Of a stretch of DNA of 17,809 bases, positions 1 to 9,287 are shown in pieces. The notes under the pieces are model-generated. The model saw nothing but the letters and a program-made list of their open reading frames with translations. It was not told where the DNA came from and searched no databases. Positions within the stretch are counted from its first letter, which is position 1, and each line of letters begins with the position of its first letter. Origin of the DNA: Clavulina sp. PMI_390 (lineage: Eukaryota; Basidiomycota; Agaricomycetes; Cantharellales; Hydnaceae); assembly GCA_015039315.1 (NCBI GenBank), contig WIDE01000064.1:1-17809 (forward strand), read 5' to 3'. The translations under genes and the position numbers were made by a program.

Positions 1-1594
1 CGGTGTAGCCCCAGTTTGAGCGAATATAGGAAGAACACTGTCTCTAAAGCAGCAAAACGATACAATGTCCAAATTTGAGTGGACTGCAAAAAGTGATGCA
101 CTTCGACGTTAGAGTGACAATTTAGCACGATATCTGCTGTTACATGCGTGAAGCAACTCCGCCGGAGGAACGTTCCAGTTACTGTAATGAGCACGACTTA
201 GGCTCTTACTTATGGAAAACCGACATTTGGGCGGTCTGAACAGCTGAATGACTACCAGCGCTATTGTCGCTGGCTCAATCGTCACCTGCACGCACTGAAT
301 ATGTGAGTGCTGCAAATAACTGACGCTCTGAGGCGGTGTGCCGTACGCTGCTGCAAATCACGTCATTTTAAGTCAAGGTGCACTGTGATTTGTAGGTCAT
401 GAGAAATCTGCGAATCCAGGTCTGACCCTTCGGGAAAAGCCTTGCAGTCCCGAATGGGAACCTTACACATAGTTATTTGCCTCTGTATTTATGTGTAAAG
501 TTTCTTGCGCTAGCGACCCAGGGTGCAGAGGGCCGGTCGCGTATTGGAGCAGTCGCTAAACTCTTATTTTCCTCGCCTTCCCACGGGGAAATCCGCTAGG
601 CACTCCTTCATTAGATATAATGCATACCACCATTCAAGTTCAGAGGGAAGAGTGACGAGCAGCCAAAGCCACCTGCCCAAATTGGGTTGTGTTCCCAGTG
701 ATCCCCCATTCCTATTGTCGGGCATGTTGTGATCGCGAGAAAGGGCCAGATTTCTTGTTAAATGGGCGCTCGGCTTGGGGGCGGAATAGCATGCACAGCA
801 TGATCCGCCATGGTCTCGGAATTTCATCGTCAGTGCCCACTGATACTGCAGATTGCCTTCCGCATGCAGTTACCATGAGGTATGATGCTGGGCTCGACCG
901 GTTTGGCTATGCTGCTACGACCAAGCTCCAGGGTGGCCGGATTCTGCTGGATGCCTCCACGGCCTTACTACGCTGTTTGCTTTCGCAAGAAGAGAGAGGG
1001 GTATTGGGGAACGCAACACTAGGGAGGGCGCGTGGGACAATCCATAGAGCCATTCAATCAGATCTAAGATCCGAGCCCTGTCGGCCATGCCCCTTCACTC
1101 TTACTATTTCCGGTTGACTGTGATTTCTTCGTTCTGTGCGAGAATGCGAGTGATAGCTTGGTGATCGTCTACTAAAGCTCTTCGAGTTCGTTAGCAACTT
1201 ATGTTTGGAGGGCTCTCTTTATTTTGATAATGGCTTCTAGCCGCCAGCATAGCTCCACCACGAGGGTCGAAGCGGCCTGAGGAAAATTCTAGCATAGGGA
1301 CTATACTGGTGGCACTAGTATATTGGTATTGAGGTCCCCACGGGCAGTTTTTTTTTCTAACCCAGAGCCCTTTCCCCAGCTGTTCGATTGAAAAGTGATT
1401 GGGCTCACCCGGCCCGCTCGAGGTGTGTCGGATAAGATGACAGCCAAGCACAGTGCTGAACTCCCTCTTCTTTGGCCTTGCCGATGGCATGATCATACAG
1501 TTCACCACGCCTTTCCCTGCTCCCTATCCATCCTCTCTCTGGATCCAGCGCTTCATTGTGCAGTTATTTCACTCGCTCTGGACTACTATTTATC
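1..1594. other. Intergenic region, no supportable gene
   Basis: I see no convincing gene here. The open frames in this stretch are short, mostly lack an ATG start, show no recognisable domain, and overlap one another on both strands. The last ~100 bases (about 1500-1594) become pyrimidine-rich, with repeated CCCT/CTCTCT tracts, which suits the core promoter or leader of the plus-strand gene starting at 1595. No tRNA-like or rRNA-like segment was recognised. Confidence 0.5.
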
Positions 1595-2866
1595 ATGCCC
1601 CACTTCTTTTCTGCCGTCTTGCATCAGCTCGCGAATTTCCTCTGGCCCGGACCCCCTGCATCGATGGATTCCCCCATTCCTCTCATCCTGATGGCTCCTC
1701 AATACGTGGCCGCTATCGCCAAAGCGATCATCTCTGATGCTATCACTGATGGTGACGGAACAACTTCTCCCAATTTTTATGCTCGTCATACCCTCAGTCG
1801 CATCGCTGTCACGAGAAGCGAGAAGGTGCTGGGGGTCTACCATCAGAGTTTGGTGCTCGAATTTGAAGAGTTTCTTTCCAGCTCGAAGTCTATATTCCAC
1901 ATACTCGTCGCCGAGCGGCGGACCAGCCCAAACGATGCACCCCACAACATCAATGATATCCCTGGGAACGACGGGAACCGTCCGACTCGTAACTTGTCAA
2001 AGCAGTCTTCGGATGCGACCAGTGACTTCTTATTCCCTCATGGAAACGGTCGAGATACCATCCGCTACTGGGCCAAACACGGAACAAGAGAACCTTCTTT
2101 CTGGAGTAGAACCAAAGGCGACCCAAGCAGTGATTTTAAAGCTGAAAATGCTGTAGTCTTTGACTTTTCAGATTCAGGCGCTACCCAGCCCTTAACCCTC
2201 CACGAGGTCATCCTATCTATGAGGGCTGTGTCTCTTGTAGCCCCGAAATACGAATTCACTACAGAAAATTGCTGGTGGTGGGCTCAATCCGTTATTTTAC
2301 TGCTGCTTCAGCTCCGCTCCCAGAATCAGAACCTAACGCTACCCGAGATTGAGCGGCGCGAGAAATTCTTTGAAAAGGTCGATAATCCGAAGATTGTTGT
2401 AAATCTTCCAAAAGCCGTCGGGATCACTTCCACTATCAACCACAAGCTGATCTTGAAAGACGCCGGGAAGGCGTACGAAAACTATCTCGATCTGGTGAGT
2501 ATCATTTCATCCGTCAATATCGTTTCGCATTATGTTTGTCCCCCTTGTTCTCTCTGAACCTTAGCTAAAAAGCGAGGTAAAGCACTTTCTAACGCGAATC
2601 TGTGTTCTTGGACCCCTTTCCTTTAGAAAAGCAAGGCTGATGCCGCCCTGGAGCGCTACGAAGCACGTGCCCGTCTCCCTCACGAGCTACGCAAAACTCA
2701 GCAGAAACTCGATGCCGAGACCGAGCGAGCCGATACAGAGACCGAGCGAGCCGATGCAAATGCTCGAGAAGCTTCAAGAGCTAACGCAGAGGCCACTCGG
2801 ACCAAGCAAGAGAACGAAACCCTTCGCGCCTTGCTCAAGGAGCACGGTGTCAATTCGTTTGATTGA
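1595..2866 (+). CDS. Spliced hypothetical protein with His/Asn-Cys LRAT/PPPDE-like signature and C-terminal coiled coil
   Basis: The first exon runs from ATG 1595 to 2494 (300 codons), with GTGAGT at 2495. The simplest model joins this to 2627-2866 (79 codons plus TGA) over a 132-nt intron. A better model uses two introns, 2495-2564 and 2577-2626 (70 and 50 nt), around a 12-nt micro-exon coding LKSE; both models stay in frame (379 or 383 aa). The product has a beta-rich centre with a conserved-looking His in VYHQSLVLEF and, about 150 residues later, TTENCWWWAQSV. That order of His then Asn-Cys followed by aromatics recalls a large Agaricomycete family and the LRAT/PPPDE-like permuted papain fold; this link is inference. 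The C-terminus is a charged coiled coil (ETERAD repeats). ATGs at 1664 and 1691 are alternative starts; frame continues upstream only with non-ATG codons. Reaction and substrate are unknown. Confidence 0.75.
2565..2576 (+). other. Probable 12-nt micro-exon
   Basis: TTAG at 2561-2564 is a good acceptor for the GTGAGT donor at 2495, and GAG|GTAAAG at 2576/2577 is a good donor for the TTTAG acceptor at 2622-2626, with a CTAAC branch-like site at 2590-2594. The 12 bases between encode LKSE in phase 0 on both sides. Using it gives introns of 70 and 50 nt, matching intron sizes elsewhere in the window, instead of one unusually long 132-nt intron. Confidence 0.55.
2717..2758 (+). repeat. Two tandem 21-bp units encoding one coiled-coil heptad each
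   Basis: Two adjacent 21-bp units (2717-2737 and 2738-2758) differ at a single base (ACA versus GCA in the last codon). Each encodes seven residues, ETERAD plus T or A, which is exactly one heptad. The repeat lies inside the C-terminal coiled coil of the 1595-2866 gene, so a unit gain or loss would lengthen or shorten the coil without changing frame or heptad register. Confidence 0.85.
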
Positions 2867-5173
2867 TGTTGCGTCAATCTCAATCATTGGTCCTTGATTT
2901 GCCCCTATCCATGGAGCATGGGTTGGGGGATTCCCTTATCCCCTGGCCACCATTTATTCGCTCCTCTCTACTACTTTTCGTCTTGTGATTGACCCACTCC
3001 CTACTTTCTCGTCACCTAGACGCCCTCACCCACTGCGTGGCATGTTAGGCTCACTAGGTTTCGCCGTTTGTGGTCTAGTCGTCTATTTCATCAAGGATGT
3101 GCGTCCTTCTGACTCGCTCATCTAATTTGGGTTCCCAGCTGTTCCCACTTCAGTAGTGCTTACTCAGGTTCTCAATCCTATCCAACTTTCCCTCTACTAA
3201 TATTCTTTTCTATCTCTTACGTCGCACACAAAAGCGGCTGCATGAGATGTTTCTTGGCTAATGAAATTTAAACCACACAAACCTTGCTCTCTCGTGACAG
3301 CTCAAAAAAGCTCTTCCCAGTACAGAGCGTGTGACACATTCTCTTCAATTGATCACAATTATCTAGTCGTCTTGAATGGATACCTGCTTGCCAGCTATAG
3401 ATGCCTTGGGCCAGATAAGAAGTTTGCGGCGACAACGCAGCTCATGCAAGGATAGTCCCGAGCTCTTAATGCTCCAGTAACCTGCAGATCGATCTGGGCG
3501 TCTCATCCAATACGTAGTCGTCGGATTTCCAGCTACAAACTATGGAGGATCATTAGTTAGGCTGATTACTCCACCTGCCAGGTACCACGAGGGTGCAACT
3601 CTTCAGCGTCTCTTTCGTGAATCATGTTATCCACATGGCACGCTGATGAAATAGTTGAGCTCCATTAAGACACTAACTCTGCAGACGCACTTGGATCGCC
3701 AGGATAATCGAAGCCTTGGTTGAGAAATAAAGTATATTTCGACGCGCCAGTGAGAACTTTGCACAGCTCCAAATGAGAGATGAGGACGTGCATTCGACTA
3801 CGACACTAATGGTATATCGTTAACTGCTTGGCCTGGGTCTCTCGCCCTGAGCGCCTTGTGAGGCTCTGGAGTCCCCAGCCCAGGAGATTTAAATATTGGC
3901 GCAACTTCCTGGAGGGCTGACAGCAGGTACCTGGCACGTTCACGGCGCTGCTAATTACCTCGCGCTCAAGCCAACATAGCCAGGCTTCCATCAACCTGGT
4001 CGCTTATTTACAGTCAACCATGTTATATCTTTGTATGGGCGCCTTATGAGCTCGTAAAAGCTACCTCAGCTCGGCCCCGGCTATCTTCTGTTCCCCTACC
4101 TAACAAAAGGTGGCAATGAGAGCAACCTTCTATCCTTGCATGATATTAGACACTTGACTTGATTATGATTTGACGACTGCTCACTTAGACAAGCGCTCAC
4201 TGATATAGCTGCTCCTGTGCCTTATACTACCTTTTATGAATCTTTATGGTCCAGCACAATGATGCCCTCTCGATGTATTCCTAGTGCTTCTCCGCGAATT
4301 TTCGGTCACCAGGTGCATCCACTTCTACATATAAATGGCCGTATGCTCTCATCTATGTTCCTGCGATACTGGCATCTCCAGGGGAATGATTAAATAAAGT
4401 AGCCTTTTTGGTAAATATGAAATCCCGGGGGGCGCAACGCGATTTGAGCTCGTGCTGGCTGGCTGGTATCTCAGTAAGCTGAGGGTACGAGTGGATGTCG
4501 CGCGAACTCTCAGCCTCAAGCTTCAGGAATATTGCCCGCGTGATTTGAGTTGATTCTCTTCCTACCCATCACTTCGAGAGGCACACGGTCAAATCTCACC
4601 TAGGATCTTGGTTCAAGACTTGGTGACTAGATATGGCTTTAATACCGATCTCGTTTTTGTGAGTTGATGCATCTGAACTATTTCTCATAGCTAATTCCAG
4701 AGTCGAGGGCTATACTAGGGTGTTTCAGAAACGAGATGCTCATCGTCGTTAGTCCACTGCTCAATGTGTCGAAATCCGCGACTATTCCCTCCCGTTGCTT
4801 TGGAGGTACCCAATATAGTGTCCCAAACTCTGGGACACTATCCTCGATTGAAGGACGGTCAGCCTAGCACAAAAATTATCGCTGCAGAGATTTTGCTGAA
4901 GTCATCCAGTTCACATCACGCTGACCCACGCACAGGTAGCTGCTCGTATGTCGATTAATTTTCCGGCCTGCCGAGTGCCCAATTTCCCACTGGGAGCACG
5001 GCTCATACCGTTTGTCTCACAGTGGTGGGAATCAAAAAGACAGTCCAAGAAACAATCGTCATTTCTACGCATGAGAATTTCGCACGACTCTGGAACCCTG
5101 GTCTATGGAAATGCCCGTTTCCCCTTCATAAACCATAGGGAGCGCAGATTGGGCCTATGAGACGTGTCTGTGG
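2867..5173. other. Intergenic region of 2.3 kb without a recognisable gene
   Basis: No open frame here is long, ATG-initiated and conserved-looking; the small ones (about 60-85 codons) on both strands show no domain and no splice partners. Base composition is mixed without long repeats. The only clear structure is a perfect inverted repeat at 4815-4841. It separates the plus-strand gene from the 3' end of the minus-strand F-box array. Confidence 0.5.
4815..4841. repeat. Perfect 11-bp inverted repeat with 5-nt loop
   Basis: ATAGTGTCCCA (4815-4825) is followed by AACTC and then its exact reverse complement TGGGACACTAT (4831-4841). The next bases outwards do not pair. It lies about 330 bp beyond the 3' end of F-box copy A. 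It could be a transcript hairpin, a remnant of a small inverted-repeat element, or chance; no target-site duplication was found. Confidence 0.7.
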
Positions 5174-6884
5174 TCACGAGCTGGATAGATTCTAGGTGTT
5201 GTTTGACAGACGTTACGAAGAGGGTCAGAACACAATTAGCGCTGAAGTACCAAAGTAATCCGGAAGCAAATCAAGCTCACGAACAAAGTTAACTTCATAG
5301 GGGGATCGAGGGGAGTTACTTGCTTCAGGAGATAGTACAAAGCATCAGTGTCGTAGTAGTACCCCTTCACTGTAACATTCGTCAGTGAAGGAAAATGTTG
5401 GCGCGTAACGCTCAGGCTTTGTGGGATACGTGTGCGCTTAATGAATTTGGCAAAAGACCGATCTGCGATATCAACCTCGAGCGAGGTAAGTTTTGGAGGG
5501 AGGAGGGTATCTATGGGGTTACGACGAGTCGGGGCCTCTGAAATGCGAAGGTGCCACCCTTGTACCTCGGCATCATTATTATCAGCATCACCATTGTTCT
5601 CCTGACCGTCACTATCTTGATCCTCTTCAGTATCGGCGAGCAGAATTGGCAACGGGACACGAAGTGTCTCGAGCGCAATCATGCCCGAGAGCGACCCAAT
5701 AAGTTGTTCATGGTTGCTAAAATTGAATACGGCCGACTCTGCTATAATCACGAGGGAAGAAGAGTGTTTCAGCAGACCTGGGAGAAATATCGAGGGACAA
5801 AACAGCTCGGGCTCCCCGCTATAGTCACCGAACTCAAACTCGAACCTCTCCAAGTGCATGGGAAGTGTAAATATTTGATTTAGAAGTTCGCATGACATGA
5901 CTGAATTTCGGATGATGAGGTCGGTGATTGAGCACGAGTTTGCCAGTAGAGTGTGTCCGGTAGATGACTTGAGGAAAGTGATAGGAGGAGTGACGCGAGC
6001 GTCATGTGATACAAAGCTCGAAGAGACGCCCGAACGAACGCCCTTATTTGGAGGTGGGGAGTTTCGACCCCAGAGAAGTCGTATACAGTAAAGGTCTTGA
6101 GCGATGGTAAGGTCATGAAAGGAAGAACCTCCTCTGTGGCGAATCCGCCCTGAAGGTGAAAGTCAGAGGACATCTGTACTAGGATACGAGGGACGTACAT
6201 CTGTCATGGGGTCACCTTTGCCACTGATTTCAAGCGTGACAATTGATTGGAGCGAGTCGGGGATCCTGCCCCCATAGGCGCCAAAGCAGGCGTAGGCGAT
6301 GCAACGGAGAGATGGCTCAGCTTCAATGTTGAGGACGTGTAGCTTGGGAAGCAGATATAAAAGGACGATGAAGATTCCATCCTTCCTTCCTTGCAACACA
6401 AGACCATTGCTAAGGCCTAATGCTGGGAGGGCAGAGAGGATGACAGTCACATCAGGGAATGTGAGGTCATCTTTAGAGAGAGTATCTTCTATATCGTTAT
6501 CATGATCGGACTCATTCCAAGCGTCCAAAGTGGCCGCGAAATCATCATACTCGCAGCCTACGGGCGAAACAGACAGCTTGCGAACGTGGTTCCCCAGGTT
6601 GGGGTTGAGTATAACTGAACGAGTGAATCGAAGAATGCTTGGGAGGAGGAGGTCCATGGGCCCTCTCCATCATGCAGTGGGGCATTGAGGTGGACATCAC
6701 GATAGAGGACGGGTAGTGCGATCGCACGAAAACCATGGGAGACATACGTGCATGCGATGAGATCTAGGGATATGAACGTTTTAGGAGCAGGAGATTGTAA
6801 GTTAGGCGGGGGATTTTGAGGGGCAGATAGATTCTGCAGCGCTTGTGTGGCAAGTTCAGCTGGTAAGTCAACCCACGCTCCCAT
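5174..6884 (-). pseudogene. F-box protein copy A, frameshifted
   Basis: Fourth and last copy of the array by transcription order. It starts at ATG 6884 (MGAWVDLPAELATQ), exon 1 to 6199, intron 6150-6198 (GTACGT...CTTCAG), exon 2 6149-5281, intron 5192-5280, exon 3 5191-5174 (NLSSS, TGA). The F-box-like segment (LPAELATQALQNL ... CTYVSHGF ... VLYRDVHL) and the family core GLSNGLVLQG..DGIFIVLL are clear. Two frame breaks are visible against the paralogues: one base appears lost from the C run at 6641-6643 in exon 1, and one from the A run at about 6044-6045 in exon 2. Exon lengths of 686 and 869 nt (both 3n+2) confirm this. A few codons after the HSSSL motif are also missing. With the two bases counted the copy would be about 524 codons long, the family length. 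Splice sites and the promoter element remain, so decay looks recent; assembly error at short homopolymers is possible. Confidence 0.75.
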
Positions 6885-6916
6885 GTTCGCACCACGGCGC
6901 TCTGGCGAAAGTTTGG

Positions 6917-6924
6917 TTCCCACG
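6917..6924 (-). promoter_or_regulatory. CSL-type element upstream of copy A
   Basis: The minus strand reads CGTGGGAA, 33 nt upstream of the ATG of copy A. It matches the CSL (RBPJ/Su(H), fungal Cbf11-type) consensus CGTGRGAA. The same element sits at a similar place in the other three copies. Confidence 0.45.
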
Positions 6925-7293
6925 ACTCCTATTGAGGACGATCCAGAACCCCCATAACTCCTCGTCTAAAGGTCTTCGATTTGGCTATATTCTCTTACTC
7001 GTCGGTACTGGGTACATCCTTGAGCACCACCCCCAGCAAGGATGTTCGGCTTCTTAGTTTCCAGCTTCCCGTCAACACGGTGCCTGTCGTTGCTTTTTCG
7101 TGCCCCCGCCTTATGTGTGGTCATTGTGTAGATTCACAGGAATGATTGAGAAATACGTTTCCCTACTGGGAACTACTTGAATGGCTTATGAGAATCCAAT
7201 GCTAATCCGATCTAGCCCAATAATTCTCTCATCGTCAAGGGAGCGTGGCAACTACTTTCCGACAAAGCCCAAGACAGTCATGGGTAGTCGTCA

Positions 7294-8992
7294 CTACTGA
7301 AGCCGAGTTAGGATCAGAATCAAGAATAACAGGCATTTTTTCCAACAATAACAGCAACTCACAAACAATGTCACCTTCATGGGAGGATCGAGGGGAGGGA
7401 CACGCTTCAAGAAATAGCCCAAAACGTCGGGCTTGGGTTTGGATTCACCGCTTACCACAAAGCTCGTCAGCGGAGGGATGCGATGGCGAGTGAAAGCCAG
7501 ACTTTGCGGGAACCCTGTGCTCTTGACAAATTTGGCGAACGAGCTTGCTCCAATGTCGAGCTCGAGCGAGTGGATGTTTGGAGGGAGAAGGTCGTCGAGG
7601 GGGTTGTGCGGGGTAGAGTTGGGTGTATTGTCTGAAAGGCGAAGGTGCCAGCCATCCGCCTCGTCGTCGTCATTGTTATTGTCATCATCGTCGTCGTCGA
7701 TTTCGCTATCATTTTGAGCCTCTTCATCACTGGCGAGTAGAATTTGTGAGGGGATGCGAAGTGTCTCAAGCGCGACCATACCAGAGAGGGAGCCGATCAG
7801 GGCATCGTGTTCCTCCCACTCAAAATATGGTAGCTCGCATGTTATGATCAGCTCCTTGAGAGACGAGGAGTGGCTCATCAGGCCGGGGAGGAATTTGGAA
7901 GCGCAAAACCCGCCATAATTCGGGTCATAGTCACCAAACTCGAACTCGAACCTCTCCAGACGAATGGGGAGCGCGAGGATACGATTGAGGAGGTCGCACG
8001 ACACAACTGCACTTCTAAAGCTAAGATGTGTGATTGAGCCCGATTTGGCAAAGAGAGTGTAGCCTGTAGACATTTTGTCAAAGCAGGGGGAGAGTGCGGT
8101 GGAGTGACCATGGTTTGGAGAGGTTGATGGTGTATGTTTTCGAGGCACACCGATTTGCAAGTGTCTAGGTTCAGACCCAGAAAAGTTGTGCATCGTAAAG
8201 GTGCGAAGAGAGGGTAGAGTCATAAATGGCACCACTTCTTCGGTCTCGAATCCGCCCTAAAGGAAGAGATCAACGAGAGTAAAGTTTGGTGAAGGAGTAG
8301 AAGGTGCATACATCGATCTCTGGGTCGCCTTCGCTACTGATTGAAAGCTCTACTATTGACTGGAGCGAGATAGGGACCCTGCCTCCGAAAACACCAAAGC
8401 ATGCGTACGCGATACGCCGGATAGATGGCTCTTCTACCTCAATTTCGAGGGTTCGTAGTTTGGGAAGCAAGTGTAATAGGACGATGAACACCCCGTCGTT
8501 TCCTCCATGAAGCAGAAGACCGTTGCGAAGACCTAACCCTGGAAGGGTCTCGAATATGGTGACCAGATCGGAGCGCGAAGCGCCACGGTGAGAAATGGCG
8601 TCTTCGACCTCCTTCTCGTCGAAGGATGTGTTCCATAGGTCCAAAGCAGCGGCGAAGTCCTTGTATTCACACCCGAGGGATGATGTCGAGAACCGACGAA
8701 CATGTTTGCCAAAGGATGGGTTGTTGATCACCACGCGAGTGAATTGAAGGAGGCGAGGGGACCCATTTTTTGTCATGTCATCGTCGTAGAGGCAGACATC
8801 TCGATACAGGAGGGGTGTTGTGAGTGCATGGAAATGACGAGAGACATAGGTGCAGTTCCGAAGGTCTTGTTGGGTGGGTATCTTTGGATTCGGAGACTCG
8901 TAGTCCGGGAGTTTCACTGTGGTTTGGCAGGCAGATAGCTCTTGCAGCACTTTGGTTGCAAGTTCAGTTGGTAAGTCAGCCCATCCCGCCAT
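7294..8992 (-). CDS. F-box protein copy B, intact (525 aa)
   Basis: Probable substrate adaptor of an SCF ubiquitin ligase (family knowledge; substrate unknown). Start ATG 8992 (MAGWADLPTELATK) is chosen because all four paralogues begin with the same M.xWxDLPxELA block; the frame stays open upstream without similarity. Exon 1 is 8992-8312 (227 codons), intron 8257-8311 (55 nt, GTATGC...TTTAG), exon 2 8256-7363 (298 codons). F-box-like residues about 4-70 include CTYVSRHF and LLYRDVCL; residues 153-178 carry GLRNGLLLHGGNDGVFIVLL; exon 2 holds irregular leucine-rich repeats and a very acidic tract (about residues 403-428) before NPLDDLLPP. The last intron, 7362-7297 (66 nt, GTGAGT...CTAACTCGGCTTCAG), is followed at once by TAG 7296-7294. 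That intron is 3n and stop-free, so unspliced message ends at the same TAG with 22 extra residues. About 409 bp separate it from copy A. Confidence 0.85.
7661..7702 (-). repeat. Trinucleotide repeat tract coding acidic/Asn residues in copy B
   Basis: The plus strand shows interrupted TCG/TCA/TTA triplets (read on the minus strand as GAC/GAT/AAT codons). It encodes a run of Asp and Asn in the linker between the leucine-rich part and the conserved NPLDDLLPP motif of copy B. The same place in copies A, C and D is also acidic but different in length and sequence, which fits triplet slippage. Confidence 0.8.
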
Positions 8993-9014
8993 GGTCTGTG
9001 TGGCGTCAAGATAG

Positions 9015-9022
9015 TTCTCACG
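9015..9022 (-). promoter_or_regulatory. CSL-type element upstream of copy B
   Basis: The minus strand reads CGTGAGAA, 23 nt upstream of the ATG of copy B, the A-variant of the CGTGRGAA consensus. Its context GCGATCGTG is identical to that of copy C. Confidence 0.4.
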
Positions 9023-9287
9023 ATCGCACAAATGAAAAGCAAGCCACTTCGGCCAACTCCGAACGTGAGGTTGACCAAATCTCAATTACACGAAGTATAG
9101 CAAATTCTCTTCATCAAAGAAGATCGTATCTATAGGCTGCTTTTGTGGGCCCTCACACGTATCAATTCCGACAGCTGTATGAACACACTGAAGCCTCTTG
9201 GATGGTCTCCCCCAACCCACAACATCCCAGACGACAATGTGTTGCGTTCATCGTGGTGCGTTGCGAGGAGGATCGAGGAGAGGGGAA

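Noticed and set aside
578..585. A further TTCCCACG (CSL-type) match
   Set aside because: No supported start codon nearby; about one chance match to the 8-mer is expected in a window of this size.
689..1117. Plus-strand open frame of 142 codons
   Set aside because: It has no ATG at its start, no recognisable domain and overlaps other frames; low-complexity features of coding sequence are lacking.
1191..1945. Minus-strand open frames at 1191-1508 and 1586-1945
   Set aside because: The second is antisense to the supported plus-strand gene and the first has no domain or splice partner.
5242..5280. Alternative last intron of copy A ending at CTTCAG 40 nt after the donor
   Set aside because: It would be shorter than all other introns in the array and gives an immediate Arg-stop; the acceptor at 5192-5193 yields a peptide like those of C and D.
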